Origin: Annona cherimola
Taxonomy: Eukaryota > Streptophyta > Magnoliopsida > Magnoliales > Annonaceae
Direction: 5' to 3'
Assembly (NCBI GenBank): GCA_030490835.1
Contig: CM059974.1
Span: 1,867,501 to 1,931,500 of the forward strand
DNA: 64,000 bases
The first letter of the stretch is position 1. Every line of letters begins with the position of its first letter. The position numbers and the translations under genes are program-made. This document shows, in pieces, positions 22,600 to 32,011 of the stretch. The notes under the pieces were generated by a model, which made no database searches, was not told the DNA's origin, and saw nothing but the letters and a program-made list of their open reading frames with translations.

Positions 22600-23010
22600 C
22601 ATGGACGAGCTCGAACCCCCGTACCCCGGCGGGCTCAGGCGGAGGGCGTAGGGCCCCGGTGCCGGGTCGGTTGGGCTCTGCCAGCAAGCTATGAGTCGTG
22701 CTGGTGGTGACTCGCATCCCCGGCAGCCAAGTGTTGGTGGGCAAGTCGAAATTCTGCCACACAATCCTGCCGCGCTTGTCGAGAAGCACAAGATTCCCAG
22801 TTTCCAGCAGCAGCGCTCAAACGGCTGGGCGAGCATTGGGTGTAATCCAAACCGTCGAATCCCCATTTGGGATGATCGCCAAACGGTCTTCTGGGGGTGA
22901 TCTGAGCGGTCGAACCGTTGAAATGCTTAATGGGGCGATCGCGGTTGGCGGCCCAGACGTAGGCGCGGAGGGGGCTTTGGAGAGTGGAGTTTGGACGGGC
23001 GATTGGGGGA
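22600..23010 (-). pseudogene. S-domain receptor kinase fragment (bulb-type lectin region)
   Basis: Frames carry AYVWAANRDRPI, GNLVLLDKRGRIVWQNFDLP and TWLPGMRVTTSTTHSLLA, then [16 protein letters not shown] and FELV. This is the mannose-binding-lectin-like region of G-type lectin receptor kinases. Frameshifts near 22,870 and 22,640 break it. At FELVHGL it is joined to the SR factor fragment. 23,010-23,122 is unassigned terminal sequence. Confidence 0.82.
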
Positions 23011-23122
23011 TTGGGTTTCTTTTGGAAATGCTGGCGACCTTTGTTCTCTACGGGAATGATTGTCTTCAAAGCTTCGTCTCCTTCTCCATTTTTTTTTTCA
23101 TGGTTAAAAATATATCTCATCA

Positions 23123-24240
23123 CACCTCATTTGAGAAATCTTACTTTCATGGCCAAGTTGACGACTATTTGAGAAGCAAAAAAATTTTTATGCATTTTTT
23201 TTAATATAAGTGGATAAAAATGATGTGATATAATAAGCCATTGATTAGGAGTAGCTGAAATAAAGTTAAAATACATAGTATGACTATATATGTAGTTCTC
23301 TATAAATAATTGAAAAAATAGTGCAATTGTCAATTTATAACATTGCTTGCTCAAATGGTTTGATTTTCAAATCGTATTTTTGCATTTAAACAGATTAAAG
23401 CATCGTTAAAATATGAATAACTATTTTACAAAACATTATTATATTATAGACGGGTGTATAATGAATCTAAATCTTCTTATAATTTACACACCAATAATAA
23501 TTTAATTATTTTTATAACTTGCATGTAAAATATATATATGACTGTAATTCCATTAAATTCATTCTCACCTCATCCGAGAAATCTTATTTTTATGCATTTT
23601 TTGTACGTAAGTGGATAAAAATGATGTGATATAATAAGACAATGATTAGGAGTAGCTAAAATGAAGTTAAAATACATTGTATGGTTGTATATGTAGTTTT
23701 CTATAAACAATTGAAAAATCAGTGCAATTGTCGATTTATAAAATTGCTTGCTCAAATGGTTTGATTTTCAAACTGCATTTTTGCATTTAAACAGATTAAA
23801 GCATCGGTAAAATACGAATAACTATTTTACAAAACATTATTATATTCTAGACGGGTGTATAATGAATCTAAATCTTCTTAGAATTTACACACCAATAATA
23901 ATTTAATTGTTTTTATAACTTGCATGTGAAATATATATAAGACTGTACTTCTATGAAATTCATTCCCACCAAATCCGAGAAATCTTACTTTCATGACCAA
24001 GTTGATGACTAATTGGGAAACAACAAATTTTTTAATGAACTTTTTTTTATGTGAATGGATAAAAATAATGTGATATTGTATACGTAGCTGTTTATAAATA
24101 ATTAAAAAGTACAATAGTTGTATAAAAATATGTAAATAAATAATTAGCAATACAGTAGTTATGAAGTGTGAAAATTTGTAGTTAGAAATTTGTTTGCTTC
24201 TCAAACGTACCTTTAAATTTTTTAATATAATACTTTTCAT
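23123..24240 (+). repeat. 443 bp tandem array, right part, grading into a MITE copy
   Basis: Anchors at 23,123, 23,565 and 23,967 continue the array seen at 15,131-17,220 in the same orientation. The second unit lacks about 40 bp after the anchor. The last unit lacks the second half and instead runs into a Tourist-like MITE body ending near 24,215 (TTGCTTCTCAAACGTACC). Confidence 0.9.
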
Positions 24241-24489
24241 TTTTTATGATTACCATATTTTTTAACAATGAATGATCCCGTTAGCATAGTCTAAGTAAAT
24301 GTATCACTCAACCCACTTTAAAAAAACATTTATGAGAAATTTTTTGTTTTTTTCTTCATATACTCGTGTACGAAAAAAGTTGTTGTAAATAATTTTTTTG
24401 ATGTAGACAACACATTTACAATAAATTTTTTATTTTTTCTCCACACACTTGCATATGTAAAAAAATTGGTGCAGATGAATTTTTCAAGG

Positions 24490-24735
24490 TAGATTAGGTA
24501 ACAAGATAACTTGTATTTCTTAATTATTTTTTGATATATTTTTACACAATTATCACACTTTTAAATTATTTAGGCATAGCTATCCATATAATTAATATAT
24601 TTATTTTAATATTATTCTATATATTCATTATTATCCTACTTATCATATTATATCAATTTCTACCCATTTAAAAACTTTTACGCCCAAAATTTGTAATTAA
24701 AAGTTTTATGATTTTCAAAACAAACCTAAATTTAA
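24490..24735 (+). mobile_element. Degenerate Tourist-like MITE copy
   Basis: Shares TTTTACACAATTATC-CACTTTT and the TTATCATATTATATCA-TTT end with other copies. Termini are eroded. Confidence 0.5.
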
Positions 24736-24737
24736 GG

Positions 24738-25370
24738 ATATATTTGGTAATAAGTAAAAGTTTTCAAGTTAAGGGGCTGTTTGGATTCCACGGAAACTCA
24801 CCCCTCTTGCTAATACTTTTCACGCCCGGGAAAAACCTGTCAACTCAAGCCTGTCATCGGGGCAGAGGCTGAACCTTCTCAGTCATTTTTTTTAGAGGAG
24901 CGTCACTTTTATGGCCCGGAATGGAGAGCATCACTTTTATTTACCTTCTGTGCCAACGCTTTTCACCTGCGGAGTACGGTCATGTTTGCGGTGCAGCAGC
25001 TGGCTTCAACGATCCCACATTTTCTTTCTGCCGCGTCATCCGCACATTTTCTTTCTGCCGCCCGGATGACATGATATGCAGTTTAATTACGCGCCGATAT
25101 CTCCGCTCAAAATTGATAGTTGACAGTTTTTTAAGCCATAAAACACGTCAAAAAGTTCTAACTCATACCAAACAGCCCCTAAGACTTTTTATTTTAAAAT
25201 TTTTCCATTATTTCTTTACATTTTTCTATATAATTATCGTACTTTTCAATCATTTATATACAATTACCAATGCAACTAACCTATCTATTTTAACTTTTAT
25301 TCTATTTATTTCTCATCATTGCTCATATCATATTACATCATTTAACAACTTATGCACTTTACCATTTTTC
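24738..25370 (+). mobile_element. Tourist-like MITE interrupted by a second MITE
   Basis: The left end is GGATATATTTGGTAATAAG (24,738-24,770); the body resumes at 25,183 (CTTTTTATTTTAAAATTTTT, then TACTTTTCAATCATTT) and runs to about 25,370. The gap is filled exactly by the element at 24,773-25,179 and its TAA duplication. Confidence 0.75.
24773..25179. mobile_element. PIF/Harbinger-type MITE, 407 bp
   Basis: Perfect terminal inverted repeat GGGGCTGTTTGG at both ends, with TAA duplicated on each side (24,770-24,772 and 25,180-25,182), the 3 bp target preference of PIF/Harbinger. The interior is GC-richer than the surroundings and has a direct repeat of ACATTTTCTTTCTGCCGC. No transposase. Confidence 0.9.
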
Positions 25371-25430
25371 GTACAAAATTTCATCCATGTTTCCGTACAT
25401 GTCCAAAAGTTGTTCATCGAACGCTTCCCG

Positions 25431-25550
25431 GACGCGTGTCGAAATTGCTTCCGCTCTCCCTGCAGTTAAAATTTGAGAAACACAGTCGAAATTGCTTCCG
25501 CTCTCCGCTCTCTCCCCACGACGCGTGTCGCTGCGCACCTAAATATAAAA
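25431..25550 (+). promoter_or_regulatory. RABD2 promoter with TATA box and duplicated elements
   Basis: TATAAAA lies at 25,544-25,550, about 185 bp before the ATG. Upstream, GTCGAAATTGCTTCCGCTCT occurs twice (25,438 and 25,485, spacing 47 bp) and GACGCGTGTCG twice (25,431 and 25,520). The MITE nest ends about 60 bp farther upstream, so the promoter is compact. Confidence 0.6.
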
Positions 25551-25733
25551 GCATTTCGTGCGGTTTCGCGTTTCAGTTCCCAAATTCCCCCAAAACGCAG
25601 AGAAAAGGTTGAAAAATCCCATTTTCTTTCCTCTCTACCCCGTTCGTGATTATTCACTGCTGGAAAGCGACGCAGAGGATTCCCACGGCATCCGGTCGCC
25701 GCCGTCGCCTTATCTCTGTCGTACGATTCCGCC

Positions 25734-28700
25734 ATGAATCCGGAGTAGTAAGCCTGGAAACCCTTGAATTATGTTTCTCTTTTTGATTTTGCTCTGCCGA
25801 TTGTTGAAATTGGTTAGGATTTGGTTTAAATCCCGCAGCTTGTTTCTCTGTTGCTTGAATTAGCTTCCGAGCATCAGATCTGCAAAGAAAACAAGTTCTG
25901 ATGCGTAGTTATGATCAGATCGGGTGGGTAGGGTTCAGATCCTGGTGATTTGATTGCAGATCCGTGGACTGGGGCCTACTAGTTTTTGCAGTGTTCAGGG
26001 AAGAAGTATCTGTGTTTGAAAATGTCGACTGAATTCATTTTGATGCATCTGGATGCGATTGATACAGTCAATTTTCCATTTGGGCTTTTTTGGTCTTCAT
26101 AAGCAATTTTGGATGTTACATCTGAAAAACGCTAACATAAACACTTTGAAATCCTGGAAAGGTGGATGATTTTATCGAATTTGATTCACCATGGCCTCTT
26201 CATCGAAAGGTAGGTGTTATCCTCTGTGATTTCAGGCAAACAGCTTCCTTCGTTTGATGCTGAGAGGAGGGTTGTCAGTAAACATATGTGGATGATCAAT
26301 AGGAACCGCTAGTAGAAGTTTTGAGTGATAACTTGCACCATCTTTGTGCGTTCTTTCATTGGATTGTCTGTTCATCACTCTAGATGTCCATTTCTATTGC
26401 CATAGGTATATACCCAATTGGCTGAGAACGGAATCATCCAACCATTGTTAAGTGGCGAACTTGGATGGACAACTCTGATGATTTTGTGCGGGGTTAGACG
26501 TACTGGTGTGTTTCACTGATGAAATGCGAGTATTTATTGTCAATGAGGATTAAATTATAACTAATACATGAAAAGTTGGCATAATATTCCTTTCAAAGAG
26601 CATATGCACGTCTGGTTATTTTATTAACTTGCATTTCGATTATAATTTACTGGGTCATAGCGTTATAATAATTTGTTTTCCTTGCTGCAGTGACTATTTG
26701 TTCAAGCTTTTACTTATTGGAGATTCAGGTGTTGGAAAATCATGTCTTCTCTTGAGATTTGCGGTACGGCCTGTGAGAATTATTTCTAAATCATATTTTT
26801 GATTGTATTGACTTTTTATAACCTGCTGGAATCTCTCATATCATTTCATTTGTGCACTTCCTCTACCTTGCCTTTTGAGGTTTCGTGTCATTCATATAAG
26901 AAAATTTTTCCATAGGTAGATTCTTGTACTTCTAAACAAACACATGGTCATAATAGTTTTGCATATTTCTTGTCTTCTTTGTTTCAATAGATTTGGTAAT
27001 CTTAAGCAGGTTTGCCTCGGATCAGGTCCTGCCATCCATTCAAATCTAACCTTGTGCCTTTAAAATTATGTTATTCATTTAGTTCTGCCGCTATAAATCA
27101 ACTTATCAAGTTAGTTGTTAACTTTCAACACTTGACATAAGTCTAGACATGATGATGCTGAATGGAAATCTCTTAAAAATCAGTTGAGTCTAGTTATGTG
27201 CTGTTAGGTAGGAGCTGGGTTACCCTAGCAAAGTTTGGGACTGACCTCTGTCAGCGCACCTTGCCGAGCCTGACACAAGGTTGGGCTGGGCTGGGCTGGG
27301 CTGGTCTAGCTTGGCCTAAAACTTTCCTGGCTTCAAGGTCATTTCTTTTGATGGATGTCAAAGGTGCAACTGTGCAAGGCACCATTGCCATAGTGGGTTC
27401 AATAGCAGATGCTTGATTGCTATGCTATTTATTGCAACCCTGGCCTCATGAACTTGTGTTGCTATGCTGCTAATTGTGATGAAGTTTTGAAATTATTCAT
27501 GAGATATAAATGTCTAGTCATTCTGGTGTATGCAATGCTTGTTTTATATATTTTCTTTTGAATGGAAGTTCTCTTGGTTGGAGGGAATGAATCCCAGATT
27601 CCAGCCTCATCAAATTACATAGCTGAGTGTGATATTTTGGGTACTTATCCTAGAAAAAATATGGTACACTTATTCTGTTTTTAAGTGATTTTGTGCTATG
27701 TATTTGCTAATGGAATGTCTGGAATAAATCCCTGGCCTCATCAAATTACTAGTCAAACGGGTCAATTTTTGTAAATTATTCTGGTTATGTAAACATATGA
27801 TATAGTCATTCTGGGGTTATAAATAGTTTACGTTTTATATTTGCTCTCAAGGGAATGTCTTTAAATTCTAAGGAATGAACTCATAGAATCTGAGAAGTGC
27901 CTTCTTCACTTTCACCCCACTGTCTTTAGGGTAATTGCTGCTTCAATAGTTTCATGTTAATTTGTGCCTTCACACGAACAGTTCCTTTTCTTATAAAATT
28001 GAGAACGTGTTATCTGCGTTGCATATATCAGTTCATAGATGTTTTCTGACTTCTTAACCGTTTTCGCTGTGTAGGATGATTCTTATCTGGAGAGCTACAT
28101 TAGCACCATAGGTGTTGACTTTGTAAGTATAAAAGCTGTTCAGTTGTCATTTTCTTTGATGGTGCTGTACAATACTGATTTTATATGCATTTTATGCTGT
28201 AGAAAATACGCACTGTTGAGCAGGATGGGAAGACTATCAAACTTCAGATTGTGAGTAATTGTTCCTATTCACTGCTTTTAGTTACAACATCTGTAAAAAT
28301 TACGGGCTAAAGTCAAAATTCCACAATTTTCCATATTTTACCTGATTTTGTCTGAGCTGCTAATTTATTTAGTATTAACAGAAATCATAAAATGGTAAGA
28401 AATTATTATATGTGAGTGTGATTAGTCATATCATGCTGAAGCAAAAAACATGGAGCCTATGGGAAACCTAAATGCATTTTTGTCTAACACAGTCTTAGAA
28501 AGAAGTTAATTTATAAGTGGTTTTCTTTTGTTTGTCTAAAACTATGTTGCAATATAGCAATCAAAGGTCATTGCTGATGGTTCCCTGCAGTTCTAGTCTG
28601 AAATCTTTGGCAAGCTTAAAAGTAATAATAAAGGAAGTGTGTATCCATTCTACTTACCTTTCAATGCCCCCTTCAACAAAATATCGGAACCGTCTTCACA

Positions 28701-29928
28701 AATCCTTCAGTGTAATTGAGTTCGTGTCCTGTGATCTTCTTTTACATCGTTGGGAAGATGAGAAATGAGATGGAAGTTGGCCATATGTATTATGCTTCTC
28801 ATTATTCGTTCATTCTCTCTTGTAATGTATATCTAGAAGTATTTTTTTTAAGAAATAATTTCCATGGTGAAATATGAGCTTCCGATGGATAAACTAATTT
28901 TCAGATGGAGGATTTAGATACTGCAGTATAAACTGATGGCTGATATGCAGGTTTTGAGGTTGGGTCTGATTTTGATAATGCGCATCCTCAAAACCCAAAA
29001 TTTATTTACTTGACTGATTATTTAATGTCACAGTTGATGAGGAACCATGATAATTTGCTTGGTTGTTCATTTAGATGGGAAGTGGGTGCTGATTTCTACT
29101 ATAGGCTTCAAATATTCTAGATTGCTTCAACTATTTATGGACTTGTTACATGATGTAGGCGATTTCACATATAAAATGTTTTCTCTGCTTTTATTTAGTG
29201 GGACACTGCTGGGCAAGAGCGATTCAGGACAATTACTAGCAGCTACTACCGTGGTGCACATGGAATTATAGTGAGAATGATTTCTCCACCATTCCACGAT
29301 TATTCCTTATCAGTAAAAGATGCTGGGGGTTTGAGCTACTTTGCTCACTTGTTGTTGTTTGGCAGGTGGTTTATGATGTTACAGATCAAGAAAGCTTTAA
29401 CAATGTCAAACAGTGGTTGAATGAGATTGACCGTTATGCCAGTGAGAATGTTAACAAGCTTTTGGTTGGAAACAAGTGTGATCTTACTGACAAAAAAGTT
29501 GTCTCCTCTGAGACGGGCAAGGTGATCTCACTGTTCAACAATGATGTTTCAACATATTGAAATCTTGTGCCCAGCTTGCATGGTGAGGATGAGCATTTTT
29601 GTGAAACTTTCTTATTAACTTTGAACATTCCTTTGTCATTCTGCAGGCATTTGCGGATGAAATTGGGATCCCTTTCATGGAGACAAGTGCAAAAAATGCA
29701 ACTAATGTGGAGCAAGCCTTCATGGCAATGGCTGCAGAGATAAAGAACAGGTGTGGTAACTACCTAAAATTGAATAGTATTGCTTCCCCTGTACCTGTAT
29801 CTCATGCACAACCTAATCTTGGTAATTTCAGGATGGCAAGCCAACCGAGTATGAATAATGCCAGGCCACCAACGGTGCAAATCCGTGGTCAACCCGTAGC
29901 ACAGAAGGGAGGCTGCTGCTCTTCTTAA
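25734..29928 (+). CDS. RABD2: RABD2 (Rab1/Ypt1-type) small GTPase
   Basis: Eight exons, all phases consistent: 25734-25747, 26691-26763, 28075-28122, 28203-28250, 29199-29270, 29366-29521, 29647-29750 and 29832-29928; 203 residues. It starts [18 protein letters not shown]. Motifs: P-loop GDSGVGKS (15-22), effector loop YISTIGVDF (37-45), WDTAGQE (62-68), NKCD (121-124), ETSAK (149-153) and a C-terminal GGCCSS with two prenylated cysteines (200-201). Known family role: a membrane switch controlling vesicle traffic from ER to Golgi. The eight-exon structure and length match plant RABD2. The last intron (81 bp) has no stop and keeps frame if retained. The 3' UTR probably runs to about 30,120. 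Introns 2 and 4 are long and carry AT-rich filler. Confidence 0.98.
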
Positions 29929-30129
29929 TAATGGGAGGTGGCAGTGTTAGATGTGTTGTTCCAGTGGCAGGCAGTATGTCAGAGTCGGTCACTTGCCCGT
30001 GTAAACTAGCTCTCCTTCTTCTTATGTGGATTCAAAGGACGTCTGTTGGTCACGCATGTTTGCTCTGTCCGACCTTTCTTTAAAAATCCTTATTGTTGAA
30101 AATCCATTCTTTTCAATGATTTAATCCTG

Positions 30130-31825
30130 TAGAAATCAGGAATGATAGCAGTCGTACTTAAATACCAAACTAGCTTTTCTGTTGCTTTTATGGATTCGGT
30201 TCTTTGAATGGTTGCAGTTGTGTATATCCAATTCTTCAGCCGCTGATGACAATGCTGCTTTCATAGTCTCATCGGATAAGCATTTCCAAAGCAGCAATGC
30301 GTGGTGTAGCATTTCGCTCTGACATTCCTGATTCCACCAGTGGAGGGAATCTGCTCCGCATGCGGTTGAGACCCGCAACTGGATGGATTGTATATCCTTG
30401 TGCTTGTAGAGCTCCAGAATCATTTCGTAAACGAACATGAAGCGGGGAAATTGCTTTTATTTATTCGTTTTTGGCAAACAGGGGTGCACGTTGCGCAATC
30501 CTCATGCTTAGTTCGACTCAATAGGTGAAGATTAGCTAGTACATTTTTCATGGTTGCTTTCAAATCGATCAAATTTCGCAGTCTATTTGAATTTGGGGTC
30601 ACCATAAATTGGATTACTTTGCAAAAAATTCTAACTAGATAAGGTTGAAAGTGTATTCCGAGGGTTAAAAAATTTACGTACTTTGCAACAAATTCTAACG
30701 AGATGAAGGTTGAAAGCGTATTCCCAGGGTTAAAAAAATTTATATACTTTGCATAAAAATTCTAACTGGATGAAGGTTGAAAGCGTATTTCGAGGGTTAA
30801 AAGTACGTACGCGCGCGCGCACACACACAAAACGTGACTGCGCATCGTAGTAGGGTAGCTTATTACTCTGCAGGTGCTGCCGCTGGTTGTTTGGCCAGCG
30901 AGTCGGAGGATGGAGGGGATGCAATTTCTACTTTGTAGGAGCTGCTGCTGCCACACCCAATCGCCATGGTTCATGGGTTCCAGTTTAATCTAAGCAGTTT
31001 TCTTAAAATCAAACCCGGTGACAGACATTTGGTGCCTGGTTCGCCATCAAAACCATCTAATCTGACCGGATGAATCGGATTAATGTTTATTAATTTTTTT
31101 AGAAAACAACAGAACAATATAGGGGGGTATGCCTAAACTTTCCCACTGGATCTGTTATACATGCATAGTTCTTTCATAATACAGTGCACTATTTGATGAA
31201 TGTATCTTTAAAAAAAAAAAATTAATTAGTACCGAATCTATAATTTCCATTTTAATATTTCTATTCCGTAGACTTAAGCCATAACAGCTTTGTGGAGCTG
31301 GTTACCACTTACCACCGCTGTTGGTGGTGACAGTCCAAAAAATAGTTATTTCGATTGTTATCGACGTTTGAAAATCTTGCTGCACATTAAATTAAAATTT
31401 AGACCATTTATAATAAAAATTATATGAATCAGATATTAATACTATCTTAAATAAGTAAAATTATATATTTATTGCATGCAAAATGATAGACAATATTTCT
31501 AGCTAAATAAAAAGAAGTTTTTCGATTGATTTAGTTAACATACATATATTAACGTTTCAAAGTATATATATTTTATTATAAATGTTACTTACAGTAAAAA
31601 AAAGCATACAAGGCATTGAAATTCTTATATTAATAAATTATATAATACCATTTAATTTATATGATTTCTATTGTGAACAGTCTAATTTATATTTTTAACC
31701 TAAGTTACTACGAAATTTGAAAAAAACAAAGATAATATCAATTTTTTGGTTAGTTACGACCGACCGCCGGAGCCTTTCACTCCCGCGTATCAGCGGAGAA
31801 AAAATAAAAATACTACGTTCTTGAG
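30130..31825. other. Spacer between RABD2 and RGGA
   Basis: A 100-codon open frame on the minus strand (30,136-30,438) has a protein-like composition but no family I recognise. 30,616-30,808 is a short tandem repeat, and the remainder to 31,825 is AT-rich with no gene signal. Confidence 0.5.
30616..30808. repeat. ~65 bp tandem repeat, three units, followed by (GC)n(AC)n
   Basis: The anchor ACTTTGCA occurs at 30,616, 30,680 and 30,746; each unit contains AAATTCTAAC, then GGTTGAAAG and GAGGGTTAAAA. A GTACGTACGCGCGCGC-ACACACAC microsatellite follows at 30,803-30,831. Confidence 0.9.
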
Positions 31826-31830
31826 AAACG

Positions 31831-31875
31831 ACGTGGCGGGAATGATGAGGTTCATGGCCGCCCCCTCCTATATAT
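31831..31875 (+). promoter_or_regulatory. RGGA promoter: ACGTGGC box and TATA box
   Basis: ACGTGGC (31,831-31,837), an ABRE/G-box-type core, lies about 35 bp upstream of CTATATATTAC (31,868 onward). The ATG at 32,012 is about 140 bp past the TATA box, giving a leader of about 110 bp. Confidence 0.55.
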
Positions 31876-32011
31876 TACTCTTTCAGCCGTTGAGTTGTGC
31901 CATGGGAATTTCGCTGCCATAGCCTTCTCGAGGGAGACGAGCTAGGGTTTCTCTTCCGAATCCCATTGGAGTTGGTTTTTTCCTTTTTGTTCGATTCTTC
32001 CATCTCTCGAA

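Larger units (their letters stand above)
17221..23122 (-). mobile_element. 5.9 kb composite insertion carrying host gene fragments and tandem repeats
   Basis: The insertion splits the 443 bp array. It is flanked by CACCT on both sides (17,216-17,220 and 23,123-23,127), starts TGTTCCGG and ends TCATCA. Deleting it rejoins the array in perfect register. TG...CA ends with a 5 bp target duplication are the hallmark of LTR-retroelement integrase, yet no pair of LTRs and no gag or pol could be found. Contents from right to left, all on the minus strand: S-domain receptor kinase lectin region, SR34-type factor, S-domain receptor kinase domain, LRR receptor kinase, TIP1 aquaporin, ATT microsatellite, BRX fragment, promoter-like block, ~150 bp array, ~31 bp and 35 bp minisatellites. 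It is probably a non-autonomous element with captured host sequence; a two-step history (capture element plus later array) is also possible. Confidence 0.75.

Noticed and set aside
17221..23122. Helitron as the origin of the gene-fragment mosaic
   Set aside because: Helitrons give no target duplication and insert between A and T; here a 5 bp duplication is present, and no CTRR end with a hairpin was seen at either border. An ancestral Helitron inside the insert is not excluded.
29047..29271. Separate 74-codon frame
   Set aside because: It reads through RABD2 intron 4 and into exon 5 in the wrong frame.
30136..30438. 100-codon minus-strand frame downstream of RABD2
   Set aside because: Protein-like composition but no recognised family, no adjoining exons, and partial overlap with the RABD2 3' flank; left as unassigned.
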